Source: Nevskia sp964451925
GTDB lineage: Bacteria > Pseudomonadota > Gammaproteobacteria > Nevskiales > Nevskiaceae
Reading direction: 5' to 3'
Assembly (NCBI GenBank): GCA_964451925.1
Contig: CAYVKA010000014.1
Location: forward strand, 27,785-91,784
Length of the DNA stretch: 64,000 nucleotides
Shown here: positions 20,623 to 29,112 of the stretch, one piece after another
Position numbering within the stretch: the first letter of the stretch is position 1
Layout: each line of letters starts with the position of its first letter
Program-made: the position numbers and the translations under genes
The notes under the pieces: model-generated
Told to the model about the DNA's origin: nothing
The model's input: the letters and a program-made list of their open reading frames with translations, nothing else
Databases searched by the model: none

Positions 20623-21317
20623 ACCGCCGCCGCCACCGAGACGTTGAGGCTCTCGATGTTCCCGACCATCGGGATGCGCGCCAGCCGGTCGCAGGTGTCG
20701 GCCGTGAGGCGCCGCAGGCCCTCGGCCTCGCCGCCCATCACCAGCACCACCGGCCCGGTGAAATCGACGTCGTAGATCGACTCCTCGGCCTCGCCGGCCA
20801 GCCCGGTGATCCAGTAGCCCAGCGTCTTGAGCTTTTCCAGCGTGCGGGTCAGGTTGGTCACGGCCACCACCGGCACGCGCTCGGCCGAGCCGGCGGCGGC
20901 CTTGCGCACCGCCGGGGTCAGGCCCACGGCGCGGTCCTTGGGGATGACGATGGCCGACACGCCCACCGCCTCGGCGGTGCGCAGGCAGGCGCCGAGGTTA
21001 TGCGGGTCCTGCACGCCGTCGAGGGCCAGGATCATGCGCTCGGAAGTGGCCGGCACGTCCAGCACCTCCTCGCCCATCACGTCCGCCGCCTCGATCGCCG
21101 CCAGCACGCCCTGGTGCTTGAGGCCGGGCGCGTACAGGTCCAGCGTGTCGCGGCCGACATTGCGCACCGTGACCTTGGCCTTGGCCGCAATCTCCAGCAT
21201 GCGCCGCGCGCGCTGATCCTGGCGCGTGTCGGCCAGCAGGATTTCGCGCGGTTTGCGCTCGCCGTCCTCGAGAGCGGCAATCACCGCGTGGAACCCACCG
21301 ATATAAGTCTCAGCCAT
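20589..21317 (-). CDS. rlmB: 23S rRNA (guanosine2251-2'-O)-methyltransferase
   Basis: 242 residues. A SpoU-type methyltransferase modifying G2251 of the peptidyl-transferase P loop. The N-terminal substrate-binding domain (about 1-75) starts YIGGFHAVIAALEDG. The SPOUT domain carries LDGVQDPHNLGACLRTAE, VLVMGGEAEGLRRLT and NIESLNVSVAAAVCLYEA, the three SpoU motifs. Located 29 bp behind rnr, as in E. coli. Confidence 0.95.
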   Translation of the reverse strand: MAETYIGGFHAVIAALEDGERKPREILLADTRQDQRARRMLEIAAKAKVTVRNVGRDTLDLYAPGLKHQGVLAAIEAADVMGEEVLDVPATSERMILALDGVQDPHNLGACLRTAEAVGVSAIVIPKDRAVGLTPAVRKAAAGSAERVPVVAVTNLTRTLEKLKTLGYWITGLAGEAEESIYDVDFTGPVVLVMGGEAEGLRRLTADTCDRLARIPMVGNIESLNVSVAAAVCLYEAFRQRH

Positions 21318-21346
21318 GGCGGGATTTTAACCCCTCGGACGCTGGC

Positions 21347-23815
21347 TCAGTGCTTTTTCGACTTCTTGGCGCCGCCGCCCCTGGAGTCGCCGCCGGAGCG
21401 GCCCTTGGAATGATCCCGGGACTGCTCCTTGCCGCGCCGCTCCGGCTGGCGCTGCCTGCCGCCCTGCGGCGCGCCGCGCCCCTGCGCCGCGCCGCCGGTG
21501 TTGCAAATCTCCAGGTCGATCTTGCGCTCGTCCAGGCTGACCCGCACCACGCGCACGCGCAGGCGCTCGCCCAGGGCATAGACCTTCTTGCTGCGGCTGC
21601 CGACCAGGCGCTGGTGGCGCGCGTCGAATTCGTAGTAATCGTCGCCGAGGTTGGAGATGTGCACCATGCCTTCGATGTAAAGCCCCTCCAGCTCGATGAA
21701 CAGGCCGAACGAGGCGACGCTGGTGACGACGCCGGCGAATTCCGCGCCGACGTGGTGGCGCATGAACTCGCACTTGAGCCAGGTGGAGACATCGCGGGTG
21801 GCGTCGTCGGCGCGGCGCTCGGCCATCGAGCAATGCGCACCCAACGCCTCCATCTGCTGCGGGCTGTAGTCGAAAGTCTTGGGCTTGCCGCGCGCCAGCA
21901 CATGCTTGATGGCACGATGCAGCAGCAGGTCCGGATAGCGGCGGATCGGCGAGGTGAAATGGGCGTAGTGGCTCAGGGCCAGGCCGAAATGGCCGGTGTT
22001 CTCCGGGCTGTAGCGCGCCTGCATCAGCGAGCGCAGCATCACGCTCTGCACCAGGCCGGCGTCCTCGCGCCCCTTGAGCTGGCCCAGGGTCTTGGCGTAG
22101 TCGGCGGCCTTGGGCGTGTTGCCGCCGCCCAGGCTCAAGCCGCGACCGGCGAGGAACTCGCGCAGCAGGGCCACCTTGTCGCCATCCGGCTCGGCGTGGA
22201 CGCGATACAGCGCCGGCATCTCGTGCTTCTCCACCAGCTTGGCCGACTCGACGTTGGCCGCGATCATGCACTCCTCGATGAGGCGGTGCGCGATGTTGCG
22301 CTTCACCGGCACGATCTTCTCGATCTTGCGCTGGGCGCCGAACACAATCTTGGTTTCGGTGCCCTCGAAGTCAATGGCGCCGCGCTTCTCGCGCGCGGCG
22401 AACAGCGCCTCGAACACGTTCTTCAGCGTCTGCAGCGGCTTGAGCAGCTCGGGGCGTTCCTGCGCCTGGGGCCCCTTGGGGTTCTCCAGGATCTCGGCCA
22501 CGTCGTCGTAGATCAGGCGCGCCTTGGAGCGCATCACCGCTTCGTAGAACTTGGACTTGCCGATCTCGCCATCCTTGCCCACCCGCATCTCGCACACCAT
22601 GCACAGGCGGTCGACCTGCGGGTTGATCGAGCACAGGCCGTTGGACAGGGCCTCCGGCAGCATCGGGATGACGTTTTCGGGGAAATAGACCGAGGTGCCG
22701 CGGTTCTGCGCCTCGGCGTCCAGGGCGGTGCCCGGCCGCACGTAGGCGGACACGTCGGCAATCGCCACCCACAGCTTCCAGCCGCCACCCTTGAGGCCGT
22801 GCACGGTCTCGGCATAGACCGCGTCGTCGAAATCGCGGGCGTCGGCGCCGTCGATGGTCATCAGGCCCAGCTTGCGCACATCGACGCGGCCTTCCATCTG
22901 CTCCGGCTGCACCTCGGGCTTGTAGGCGGCGGCTTCACGCTCGACCTCGTGCGGCCATTCGAACGGCAGCTTGTGGGCGCGGATTGCTGCCTGGATCTCC
23001 ATGCCGGGGGCCATGTGCTCGCCCAGCACCTCGATCACCTTGCCCACCGGCAGGGTGCGCTCGCCCGGCGGAGCCACCAGCTCGGCCACCACCATCTGGC
23101 CGTCCCGGGCGCCGCCGCCGTCGGCCGAGGCGACGACGATCTCGGGGTGGCGCGGGTTGCTCGGGATCACCGTGAACACGCCCTGGTTGGCGTGCAGGCG
23201 GCCGACCACGGTGGTGGTGCCGCGCTCGATCACCTCGACCAGCGCGCCCTCGCGGCGGCCGCGGGCATCGGTTTCGGTGACGCGCACGCGCGCCCGGTCG
23301 CCGTGCATCAGGCCGCGCATCTGCCGCGGCGGCAGGAACACGTCCGGGCCGCCGGAATCGGAGGCGAGGAAGCCGTAGCCGTCGCGGTGCATGCTGACCT
23401 TGCCTTCCACCAGGTCCGGCGGCGGCGTCTTCACCGCCTCCTGGCCGGTGGCGCGGTAGGCGCCGCGGCGGTCGACCGGGAACAGCTGGCCCTCGCGCGT
23501 CATCGCCACCAGCCGCTTGATGAAGGCCTCCTGCTCGTTCAGCTTCTTCAGGCCGAAATGGGCGATCAGCTCGTCCAGGGTCAGCGGCTCGGCGCTGTCG
23601 TTGAGGGTGCTGAGAATCAGGTTGCGGCTGGGCAGCGGGTTGGCGTAACGGGCCGCCTCGGACGCATGGTCCGGGTCGCTGGCGCGCCAATCGCCCTCGC
23701 CCGCGCCGCCCGGCCGGGGCGGCTGGTGGCCCTTGTGGCCGGATTTATGGGGCGGAAACTGCGGCTCCGCCTTGTCGTTGTGCTCTTGACGCCGATTTTT
23801 CTTATTTCTTTTCAT
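21347..23815 (-). CDS. rnr: ribonuclease R
   Basis: 822 residues from ATG 23815; a TTG at 23827 overlaps the tRNA-Leu promoter and is less likely. RNase R degrades structured RNA 3'-5'. Order: N-terminal winged helix (about 65-130), cold-shock domains (PDVFLPPRQMRGLMHGDRAR), catalytic RNB domain (TIDGADARDFDDAVYAE with the metal-binding Asp residues), a C-terminal S1 domain (FAGVVTSVASFGLFIELEGL) and a basic, Gly-rich tail (GRGAPQGGRQRQPERR) expected to bind RNA. Followed by rlmB. Full length. Confidence 0.97.
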   Translation of the reverse strand: MKRNKKNRRQEHNDKAEPQFPPHKSGHKGHQPPRPGGAGEGDWRASDPDHASEAARYANPLPSRNLILSTLNDSAEPLTLDELIAHFGLKKLNEQEAFIKRLVAMTREGQLFPVDRRGAYRATGQEAVKTPPPDLVEGKVSMHRDGYGFLASDSGGPDVFLPPRQMRGLMHGDRARVRVTETDARGRREGALVEVIERGTTTVVGRLHANQGVFTVIPSNPRHPEIVVASADGGGARDGQMVVAELVAPPGERTLPVGKVIEVLGEHMAPGMEIQAAIRAHKLPFEWPHEVEREAAAYKPEVQPEQMEGRVDVRKLGLMTIDGADARDFDDAVYAETVHGLKGGGWKLWVAIADVSAYVRPGTALDAEAQNRGTSVYFPENVIPMLPEALSNGLCSINPQVDRLCMVCEMRVGKDGEIGKSKFYEAVMRSKARLIYDDVAEILENPKGPQAQERPELLKPLQTLKNVFEALFAAREKRGAIDFEGTETKIVFGAQRKIEKIVPVKRNIAHRLIEECMIAANVESAKLVEKHEMPALYRVHAEPDGDKVALLREFLAGRGLSLGGGNTPKAADYAKTLGQLKGREDAGLVQSVMLRSLMQARYSPENTGHFGLALSHYAHFTSPIRRYPDLLLHRAIKHVLARGKPKTFDYSPQQMEALGAHCSMAERRADDATRDVSTWLKCEFMRHHVGAEFAGVVTSVASFGLFIELEGLYIEGMVHISNLGDDYYEFDARHQRLVGSRSKKVYALGERLRVRVVRVSLDERKIDLEICNTGGAAQGRGAPQGGRQRQPERRGKEQSRDHSKGRSGGDSRGGGAKKSKKH

Positions 23816-23820
23816 TTTCG

Positions 23821-23849
23821 TTGACAAACAGTGGCTGCGCCTTTAGTCT
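23821..23849 (+). promoter_or_regulatory. promoter of tRNA-Leu
   Basis: A perfect TTGACA -35 (23821-23826), a 17-bp spacer and TAGTCT -10 (23844-23849). The tRNA 5' end lies 12 bp downstream, with the start point expected close to it. It lies in the gap between divergent rnr and the tRNA. Confidence 0.8.
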
Positions 23850-23860
23850 GCGCACCCCAT

Positions 23861-23945
23861 GCCGAGATGGCGGAATTGGTAGACGCACCAGTTTCAGGTA
23901 CTGGCGGGTAACACCGTGGAGGTTCGAGTCCTCTTCTCGGCACCA
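23861..23945 (+). tRNA. tRNA-Leu (CAG)
   Basis: 85-nt class II tRNA. The acceptor arm GCCGAGA / TCTCGGC is followed by discriminator A and an encoded CCA. The anticodon stem CCAGT / ACTGG encloses loop TTCAGGT, giving anticodon CAG. A long variable arm and a GGTTCGAGTCC T arm are present. It reads CUG, the main Leu codon of high-GC genomes. The last six bases (GCACCA) are also part of a perfect inverted repeat. Confidence 0.96.
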
Positions 23946-24000
23946 AGTAACAACGAAAAAGCCCGGCCCCGCGCCGGGCTTTTTCGTTGTTACTTGGTGC
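23940..24000 (+). terminator. perfect 28-bp inverted repeat / terminator at the tRNA-Leu 3' end
   Basis: Two perfect 28-bp arms (23940-23967 and 23973-24000) flank a 5-nt loop. The inner GCCCGGC / GCCGGGC stem followed by TTTTTCG is a clear intrinsic terminator. The outer part is an exact mirror of GCACCAAGTAACAACG, including the mature tRNA 3' end. It is symmetric, so it can also terminate purA transcription from the other side. Confidence 0.85.
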
Positions 24001-24346
24001 TTCCGGCACGCATCGTTTCCTAAAACCCCCGCGAGCCCGGCTTCGCCGAGCTTGCCGCCCCCCTTGGACTCAAGGGGGGCTGAAGGGGATTCCAGGCCTT
24101 CCGCGCGTGGACTGTGCCGGGCTGTTTCGTGATATCTGCTGCCTTCGGCGAGGGCCATTTCCCACCACCCCCGCGAGCCGGCCTTCGCCGGGTTCACCCC
24201 AAGCTGCACACAATACCGGCCCAGGCGTCGGGTCCGCTGCGCCTGACCGGGCCTACGGACCGCATTCACCGCAAGCACTGCCCCGCTGACATCGGGAGGG
24301 GCCGGTCCAGTCCTTTGAGCCTGTGCTTGGGTGTGCAAAACCTGCC
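24001..24346. other. non-coding spacer between tRNA-Leu and purA with two related segments
   Basis: No convincing gene. Two similar about 28-bp segments (24026-24053 and 24169-24196, both beginning CCCCCGCGAGCC and containing CTTCGCCG) and a CCCCCTTG / CAAGGGGG hairpin (about 24060-24080) suggest decayed repeats. The purA transcript must end here. Confidence 0.5.
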
Positions 24347-25639
24347 TCAATCGAAGGGGTTGCGCAGCACGATGGTGTGCTCGCGGTCGGGGCCGGTGGA
24401 GACAATGGCGACTTCAGCGCCGCTCACCTCCTCCATGCGCTTGAGGTACAGCTGGGCGTTCTTGGGCAGCTGCTCGAACTTGCGGATGCCGAAGGTGGAC
24501 TCGCTCCAGCCCGGCACATCCTCATACACCGGCTCGACGCCGGCCAGGCCTTCGGCGCCGATCGGCGGGATATCCACCGCCACGCCGTCGACCTTGTAGC
24601 CGGTGCAGATACGCACCGTTTCCAGGCCGTCAAGCACGTCGAGCTTGGTCACGCACAGGCCGGTGACGCTGTTGTTGAAGATCGAGCGGCGCGCAGCCAC
24701 CGCGTCGAACCAGCCGCAGCGGCGTGGACGCCGCGTTACGGTGCCGTATTCGTCACCCTTGTCGCGGATCGACTGGCCGACGTCGTTGTCCTGCTCGGTC
24801 GGGAACGGGCCGCTGCCGACGCGGGTGGCGTAGGCCTTGACGATGCCCAGCACATAGCCGAACTCGCGCGGGCCGACGCCGGTGCCGGTGGCGGCGCCGC
24901 CGGCGGTGGTGTTGCTGGAAGTGACATAGGGATAGGTGCCGTGGTCGACGTCGAGCATGGCGCCCTGGGCGCCCTCGAACAGCACGTTATGCCCCGCCAC
25001 GATGTGCCGGCGCAGCAGTTCGGTGACGTCCGCCACCATGGGCCGCAGCACGTCGGCGAAGCCCAGGCAGGCTTCCAGGGTTTTCTGGAAGTCGACCGGC
25101 GTCTCCTTGAAATAGTGCTGCAGCACGAAGTTGTGGTAGTCCAGCACTTCGCCCAGCTTGGACGCCAGGCGCTCGCGGTGGAACAGGTCGCCGACGCGGA
25201 TGGCGCGGCGCGCGATCTTGTCCTCGTAGGCCGGGCCGATGCCGCGACCGGTGGTGCCGATCTTGTTCTCGCCGCGCGCACGCTCACGCGCCTGGTCCAG
25301 CTTGATGTGGTGCTCCAGGATCAGCGGGCAGGCCTCGGACACCTTGAGCCGCTCGCGCACCGGGATGCCGCGCGCCTCCAGGCCCTGGATTTCCTCCACC
25401 AGCCGCGGCACGTACACCACCACACCGTTGCCGATCAGGCATTCCACGCCGTCGCGCATGATGCCGGAGGGGATCAGGTTGAGCGCGGTCTTGACGCCGC
25501 CGATGACCAGCGTATGGCCGGCGTTGTGGCCACCCTGGAAACGGGCCACGGCTTGACAACGATCGGTGAGCAGGTCGACCACCTTGCCCTTGCCCTCGTC
25601 ACCCCATTGTGCGCCGATGATGACGACCGACTTACCCAT
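24347..25639 (-). CDS. purA: adenylosuccinate synthetase
   Basis: 430 residues from ATG 25639 (MGKSVVIIGAQWG), which has AAAGGGG upstream. Converts IMP and aspartate to adenylosuccinate with GTP, the first committed AMP step. Motifs: QWGDEGKGK (GTP P-loop), GGHNAGHTL, GTTGRGIGPAYEDK, EGAQGAMLDVDHGTYP, and KLDVLDGL. Full length. It is the last gene of the hfq-hflX-hflKC-DUF2065-hisZ-purA group. A partial duplicate of its own 5' end lies 133 bp upstream. Confidence 0.98.
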   Translation of the reverse strand: MGKSVVIIGAQWGDEGKGKVVDLLTDRCQAVARFQGGHNAGHTLVIGGVKTALNLIPSGIMRDGVECLIGNGVVVYVPRLVEEIQGLEARGIPVRERLKVSEACPLILEHHIKLDQARERARGENKIGTTGRGIGPAYEDKIARRAIRVGDLFHRERLASKLGEVLDYHNFVLQHYFKETPVDFQKTLEACLGFADVLRPMVADVTELLRRHIVAGHNVLFEGAQGAMLDVDHGTYPYVTSSNTTAGGAATGTGVGPREFGYVLGIVKAYATRVGSGPFPTEQDNDVGQSIRDKGDEYGTVTRRPRRCGWFDAVAARRSIFNNSVTGLCVTKLDVLDGLETVRICTGYKVDGVAVDIPPIGAEGLAGVEPVYEDVPGWSESTFGIRKFEQLPKNAQLYLKRMEEVSGAEVAIVSTGPDREHTIVLRNPFD

Positions 25640-25772
25640 GATTGACCCCTTTACAAGTGATGACAGCAGCCGTGGAACAACCCGGCGCACAACGGGGTGA
25701 GACCCCGCATGGTCTGCCCGCCCGCAAGAACGCGGGCGGTGGCGCGCCGATCATGACGACTGACTTACCCAT
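25632..25772 (-). CDS. 46-codon upstream ORF that begins with a copy of the purA start
   Basis: The first 29 bp (25743-25772 region) match the purA 5' end with two mismatches and encode MGKSVVMIGA, versus MGKSVVIIGA in PurA. The frame then runs through unrelated Pro/Cys/Arg-rich codons (PPPAFLRAG... ending KGVNHG) and stops at TAA overlapping the third codon of purA. It begins 28 bp after the hisZ stop, with only a weak AAGAGA ribosome site. It also encodes a CCGCCCGC / GCGGGCGG hairpin. Translation is possible and would couple to purA, but is unproven; it may be only a duplication scar. Confidence 0.35.
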   Translation of the reverse strand: MGKSVVMIGAPPPAFLRAGRPCGVSPRCAPGCSTAAVITCKGVNHG

Positions 25773-25799
25773 TTTCGATCTCTTGGTTGTCGAGGCCGG

Positions 25800-26780
25800 T
25801 CACTGACCCAGCCTCAGTAATTCATTCAGATCCGCTGAAAACCCTGTGGCCGGACGCGGCCGGCCGAATTCGCTGCCGACGCCATCGTAGCGCCCGCCCC
25901 GGGCCACCTCGCGGCCGTGGCCGGGAACGAAGGCGGCAAACACCAGCCCGGTCTGGTAGCGGTAGCCGCGCAGTTCGGCCAGGTCGATGTGCACCGGTAC
26001 CTCCGGCGCCACCCGCTTCAGCTCCGCCGCGGCATGCTCCAGCGCCGCCAGGGCCTCGGCCACCATGCTGTCACCCCGATCCAGTGTGTGACGCGCACGT
26101 TGTAATACGGTGACATCGCCGTTCAGGTCCATCAGCGCCGACAACCCGGCCAGCGAGGACGGGGCCAGGCGCCGTGCCGCGGCGAAATCGCGCAGGTCGG
26201 GCTGCGACTTGCGCTGCAGGATGTCGAACACCGCGGTTTCGGCCTCGGCGTCCAGCCCCAGCTTGGCCGCCAGGGCGCGATAGATGCCGACATGGCCAAG
26301 ATCCAGGTGGCCGGTCTGGATGCCGGCCAGGCGCAGCGTATCCAGCATCAGGCGCAGCGCTTCCAGGTCGGCGCCGAGGCCGGCCTCGCCGAAGATCTCG
26401 CAGCCCACCTGGCGCGGCGCGCGCGAGCCGCCGAGGCTGTCGGGCCGGGTGCGCAGCACCGTGCCGAGATAACACAGGCGCACCACCGGCTGGTCGGCGA
26501 AATGGCGCGTGGCGATGCGCGCCGCCTGCGGCGTCATGTCGGCACGCAGGCCGAGCAGGCGGCCGCCGGCGGGGTCGGTCAGCTTGAAGGTCTGCCCTTC
26601 GAGGTCGGAGCCGGTGCCGGTGAGCAGCGTGTCGAGGTGCTCCAGCAGCGGCGGCAGGATCAGCTCGTAGCCCTGCTCGCGGTAGTGATCGAGCAGCGCG
26701 CGGCGCAGGGCCTCGATGCGCCAGGACACCGGCGGCAGCGACTCCTCCACCCCTTCGGGAAGCATCCACGCTTTGCTCAT
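25800..26780 (-). CDS. hisZ: ATP phosphoribosyltransferase regulatory subunit HisZ
   Basis: 326 residues. A histidyl-tRNA-synthetase-like core without the C-terminal anticodon domain, the HisZ layout. Seen: LPPLLEHLDTL, FKLTDPAGGRLLGLRADMT (class II motif 2 region), RQVGCEIFGEAG, and GYRYQTGLVFAAFVPG, ending GGRYDGVGSEFGRPRPATGF. HisZ pairs with short-form HisG to make an active, His-regulated enzyme; this predicts a short HisG elsewhere. Placed between the DUF2065 gene and purA, as in pseudomonads. Confidence 0.9.
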   Translation of the reverse strand: MSKAWMLPEGVEESLPPVSWRIEALRRALLDHYREQGYELILPPLLEHLDTLLTGTGSDLEGQTFKLTDPAGGRLLGLRADMTPQAARIATRHFADQPVVRLCYLGTVLRTRPDSLGGSRAPRQVGCEIFGEAGLGADLEALRLMLDTLRLAGIQTGHLDLGHVGIYRALAAKLGLDAEAETAVFDILQRKSQPDLRDFAAARRLAPSSLAGLSALMDLNGDVTVLQRARHTLDRGDSMVAEALAALEHAAAELKRVAPEVPVHIDLAELRGYRYQTGLVFAAFVPGHGREVARGGRYDGVGSEFGRPRPATGFSADLNELLRLGQ

Positions 26781-26781
26781 G

Positions 26782-26985
26782 TCAGGCCAGCCAATGCACC
26801 AACTCCAGCGCCACCAGGCCGCTGAGCATGCTCAGGAAACCTATGGTGCGCAGGCCGCGGTCATCCACCGTGGCAACGCGCGAGTACAGCGTGCGGGCCC
26901 GCGCCGGCGACAGGAACGGCAGCACGCCTTCGATCAGCATCACCAGGGACAGGGCGCGCACGATATCCAGCCACTGGATCACCAT
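26782..26985 (-). CDS. DUF2065 family small membrane protein (YjeT-like)
   Basis: 67 residues from ATG 26985 (MVIQWLDIVRALSLVMLIEG). Two hydrophobic helices around the conserved GVLPFLSPARAR turn and the FLSMLSGLVAL helix. The family sits next to hflC across gammaproteobacteria and has no known function. It ends 1 bp before hisZ, so is part of the same transcript. Confidence 0.88.
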   Translation of the reverse strand: MVIQWLDIVRALSLVMLIEGVLPFLSPARARTLYSRVATVDDRGLRTIGFLSMLSGLVALELVHWLA

Positions 26986-27025
26986 GGGCGCACCGCCTGG
27001 ACCTTGTTCATTGGGCTGGCAGGCT

Positions 27026-27892
27026 TCACTTGCCGCTCCCCGCGTCCTTGAAGTATTTGAAGAACTCGCCTTTGGGTTCGACCAGCAGCAGGTCGCGCTT
27101 GCCCTTGAAGGCCTCGCGATAGGCGTTGAGCGAGCCGTAGAAAGCGAAGAATTCCGGGTCCTGGCCGTAGGCCCTGGCGTAGATCTCGGCGGCCTTGGCA
27201 TCGCCCTCGCCGCGCAGCGCCTCGGCCTTGCGGTAGGCTTCGGCCAGCGTGATCTGCGCCTCGCTGTCGGCGGCAGCCTTGATCGACTCGGCCTCCTCGG
27301 CGCCACGCGCACGCAGCTCGTCGGCGATGCGCTTGCGCTCGGCGCGGATGCCGTCGAAGTAGGCGTCGGCCAGATCCTTGGGCAGGCTCAGGTCCCTGAT
27401 CCGCACATCGGCCACCTCGATGCCCAGGTCACGCGCCTTGTCCTGCGCCTCGCGGCGCAGGCTGGCATCGACCTGCTCGCGGTCGCCGCCGACGATCTGG
27501 CCGATGCTGCGGCTGCCGAGCTGGTCGCGCAGGCTGGCCTTGACCGCCTTGATCAGGCGGTCGCGCACCACCAGATCCTTGCCGCCGGTGGCGCGGTAAT
27601 AAGCGGCGGCGTCGGCGATGCGCCATTTGACGTAGTAGTCCACGTTCAGCGGTTTCTGGTCGCCGGTGGGGACCGTCTCGCTCTCGGTTTCGGTGAGCAG
27701 GCGCCGGTCGTACTTCTCCACCGTCTGCGCCAGCGGCAGCTTGAAGTGCAGGCCGGGCTCAGGCACCGCGCTGCTGAACTTGTCGAACTCGAGCAGCACC
27801 GCGATCGAGCGCTGGTCCACCACGTAGACGCTATTGGCCAGCAGCGCCAGCAGCACGGCCACGGCCAGCAGCAGCGACTGTCTGGGGCTCAT
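27026..27892 (-). CDS. hflC: FtsH protease modulator HflC
   Basis: 288 residues. One N-terminal TM helix, then an SPFH/band-7 domain in the periplasm (VYVVDQRSIAVLLEFDKF, VDYYVKWRIADAAAYYRATG) and a helical C-terminal region (EAYRKAEALRGEGDAKAAEI). With HflK it forms the cage that surrounds FtsH hexamers and limits their access to membrane substrates. Its ATG overlaps the hflK stop by one base, indicating translational coupling. Confidence 0.96.
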   Translation of the reverse strand: MSPRQSLLLAVAVLLALLANSVYVVDQRSIAVLLEFDKFSSAVPEPGLHFKLPLAQTVEKYDRRLLTETESETVPTGDQKPLNVDYYVKWRIADAAAYYRATGGKDLVVRDRLIKAVKASLRDQLGSRSIGQIVGGDREQVDASLRREAQDKARDLGIEVADVRIRDLSLPKDLADAYFDGIRAERKRIADELRARGAEEAESIKAAADSEAQITLAEAYRKAEALRGEGDAKAAEIYARAYGQDPEFFAFYGSLNAYREAFKGKRDLLLVEPKGEFFKYFKDAGSGK

Positions 27893-29007
27893 TACTGGCC
27901 CTCCCGGCCGCGCGAGCGCGCGCCGCTGTCGTCGCTGCCCGGGGTGGCCGGCGGCGGTGCGGCGTTGCTGGCGGCCGGCGGCGACGGGCTTTCCGCGGCG
28001 CCGTTGAGCAGCTGCTGCAGCGGCACGTTGAAGCTGGGATTGCCCTTGTCCACGTCGACCAGCACCGCCCCGGACTTGGCGTAGATTTCAGTCATGGTAT
28101 CCAGGTACAGGCGCTTGCGCGTCACCTGCGGCGACTTGCGGTATTCCTGCAGCACGGCATTGAAGCGGGCGGCGTCGCCTTCGGCGCGGGCAATGACCTG
28201 GTCGCGGTAGGTCTGCGCCTCGTTGACGCTGCGCGAAGCCTCGCCGCGCGCCACCGGCACGCGGCTGGCGGCGTAGGACTGGGCGTCGGCGTTTGCGCGC
28301 TTCTGGTCATCGGCGGCGCGGATGGTGTCGGCGAAGGCCGGCTGCACCGCGTCCGGCGGCGCCACCTTGCTCAGGCTGACGTCGGTGATCTGCAGGCCGC
28401 AGTGATAGCCATCGAGAATCTGCTGCAGCAGCTGGCGGGTCCTGGCGGCGATTTCGGCCTGGCTGTTGCTGAGGTCGCTCTTGCCCACCACCTGGTCGAT
28501 GGTATAGCCGGCGATCACCTGCTGCAGCGCGCTCTTGGCGGCGAACTGCAGCGTCTCGTCCGGCCGCTCGACGTTGAACGCATTGTCCTCGACCGCGGAC
28601 ACGCGGAACTGCACCGACAAGCCGATATCCACCAGATTCTGGTCCTTGGTGAACAGCTCGCTCTGCACCGGGGCCTGGCGCGAACCGCCGACATTGACCT
28701 TCTTCACATGCTCGATCGGCGGCGGCAGATGCCAGTGCAGGCCCGGACCATCGGTGCGGGCGTAAGCGCCGAAACGGATCACCAGGCCGCGGTCCTGCTC
28801 GTCAACGGTGTAGAACCCGGCCAGCAGCCAGATCAGCACCAGCAGCGCGGCCACCAGCAGCGCCGGCACGCCGCCCAGGCCGCTGCCGCTCCAGCGGTCG
28901 CGCAGGCGCTTCAGCAGCTGGTTGAGATCAGGTATCTCGCCGCGCTTGCCACCGGGCCCCTGGCTCCAGGGGTCGCGGTTGTTGTTACCCGGCTCGTTCC
29001 AGGCCAT
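27892..29007 (-). CDS. hflK: FtsH protease modulator HflK
   Basis: 371 residues. A cytoplasmic Gly/Pro-rich N-terminus (AWNEPGNNNRDPWSQGPGG), a TM helix (about 47-67), then the band-7 domain (GFYTVDEQDRGLVIRFGAY, GLHWHLPPPIEHV, AKSALQQVIAGYTIDQVV) and a polar C-terminal tail. Partner of HflC in the FtsH-HflKC complex. The start is ATG 29007. Confidence 0.96.
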   Translation of the reverse strand: MAWNEPGNNNRDPWSQGPGGKRGEIPDLNQLLKRLRDRWSGSGLGGVPALLVAALLVLIWLLAGFYTVDEQDRGLVIRFGAYARTDGPGLHWHLPPPIEHVKKVNVGGSRQAPVQSELFTKDQNLVDIGLSVQFRVSAVEDNAFNVERPDETLQFAAKSALQQVIAGYTIDQVVGKSDLSNSQAEIAARTRQLLQQILDGYHCGLQITDVSLSKVAPPDAVQPAFADTIRAADDQKRANADAQSYAASRVPVARGEASRSVNEAQTYRDQVIARAEGDAARFNAVLQEYRKSPQVTRKRLYLDTMTEIYAKSGAVLVDVDKGNPSFNVPLQQLLNGAAESPSPPAASNAAPPPATPGSDDSGARSRGREGQ

Positions 29008-29112
29008 TAATGCTCCGCTGCGGGAAGTGGCGTCTTTTGCGGACGCGAGCTTGATGGGAAGGGATTCCCGGGAAAATCTGTCGTAAAAACGGGCAATTCA
29101 GAAAGCGGGATT

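Noticed and set aside
21350..23824. Very long open frame antisense to rnr (over 800 codons)
   Set aside because: It mirrors rnr codon for codon, has His/Ala/Leu/Val-rich text typical of antisense frames in GC-rich DNA, and shows no domain.
25681..25742. Purine riboswitch in the purA leader
   Set aside because: No purine-riboswitch core or loop-loop signature was found; only a simple GC hairpin within the upstream ORF.
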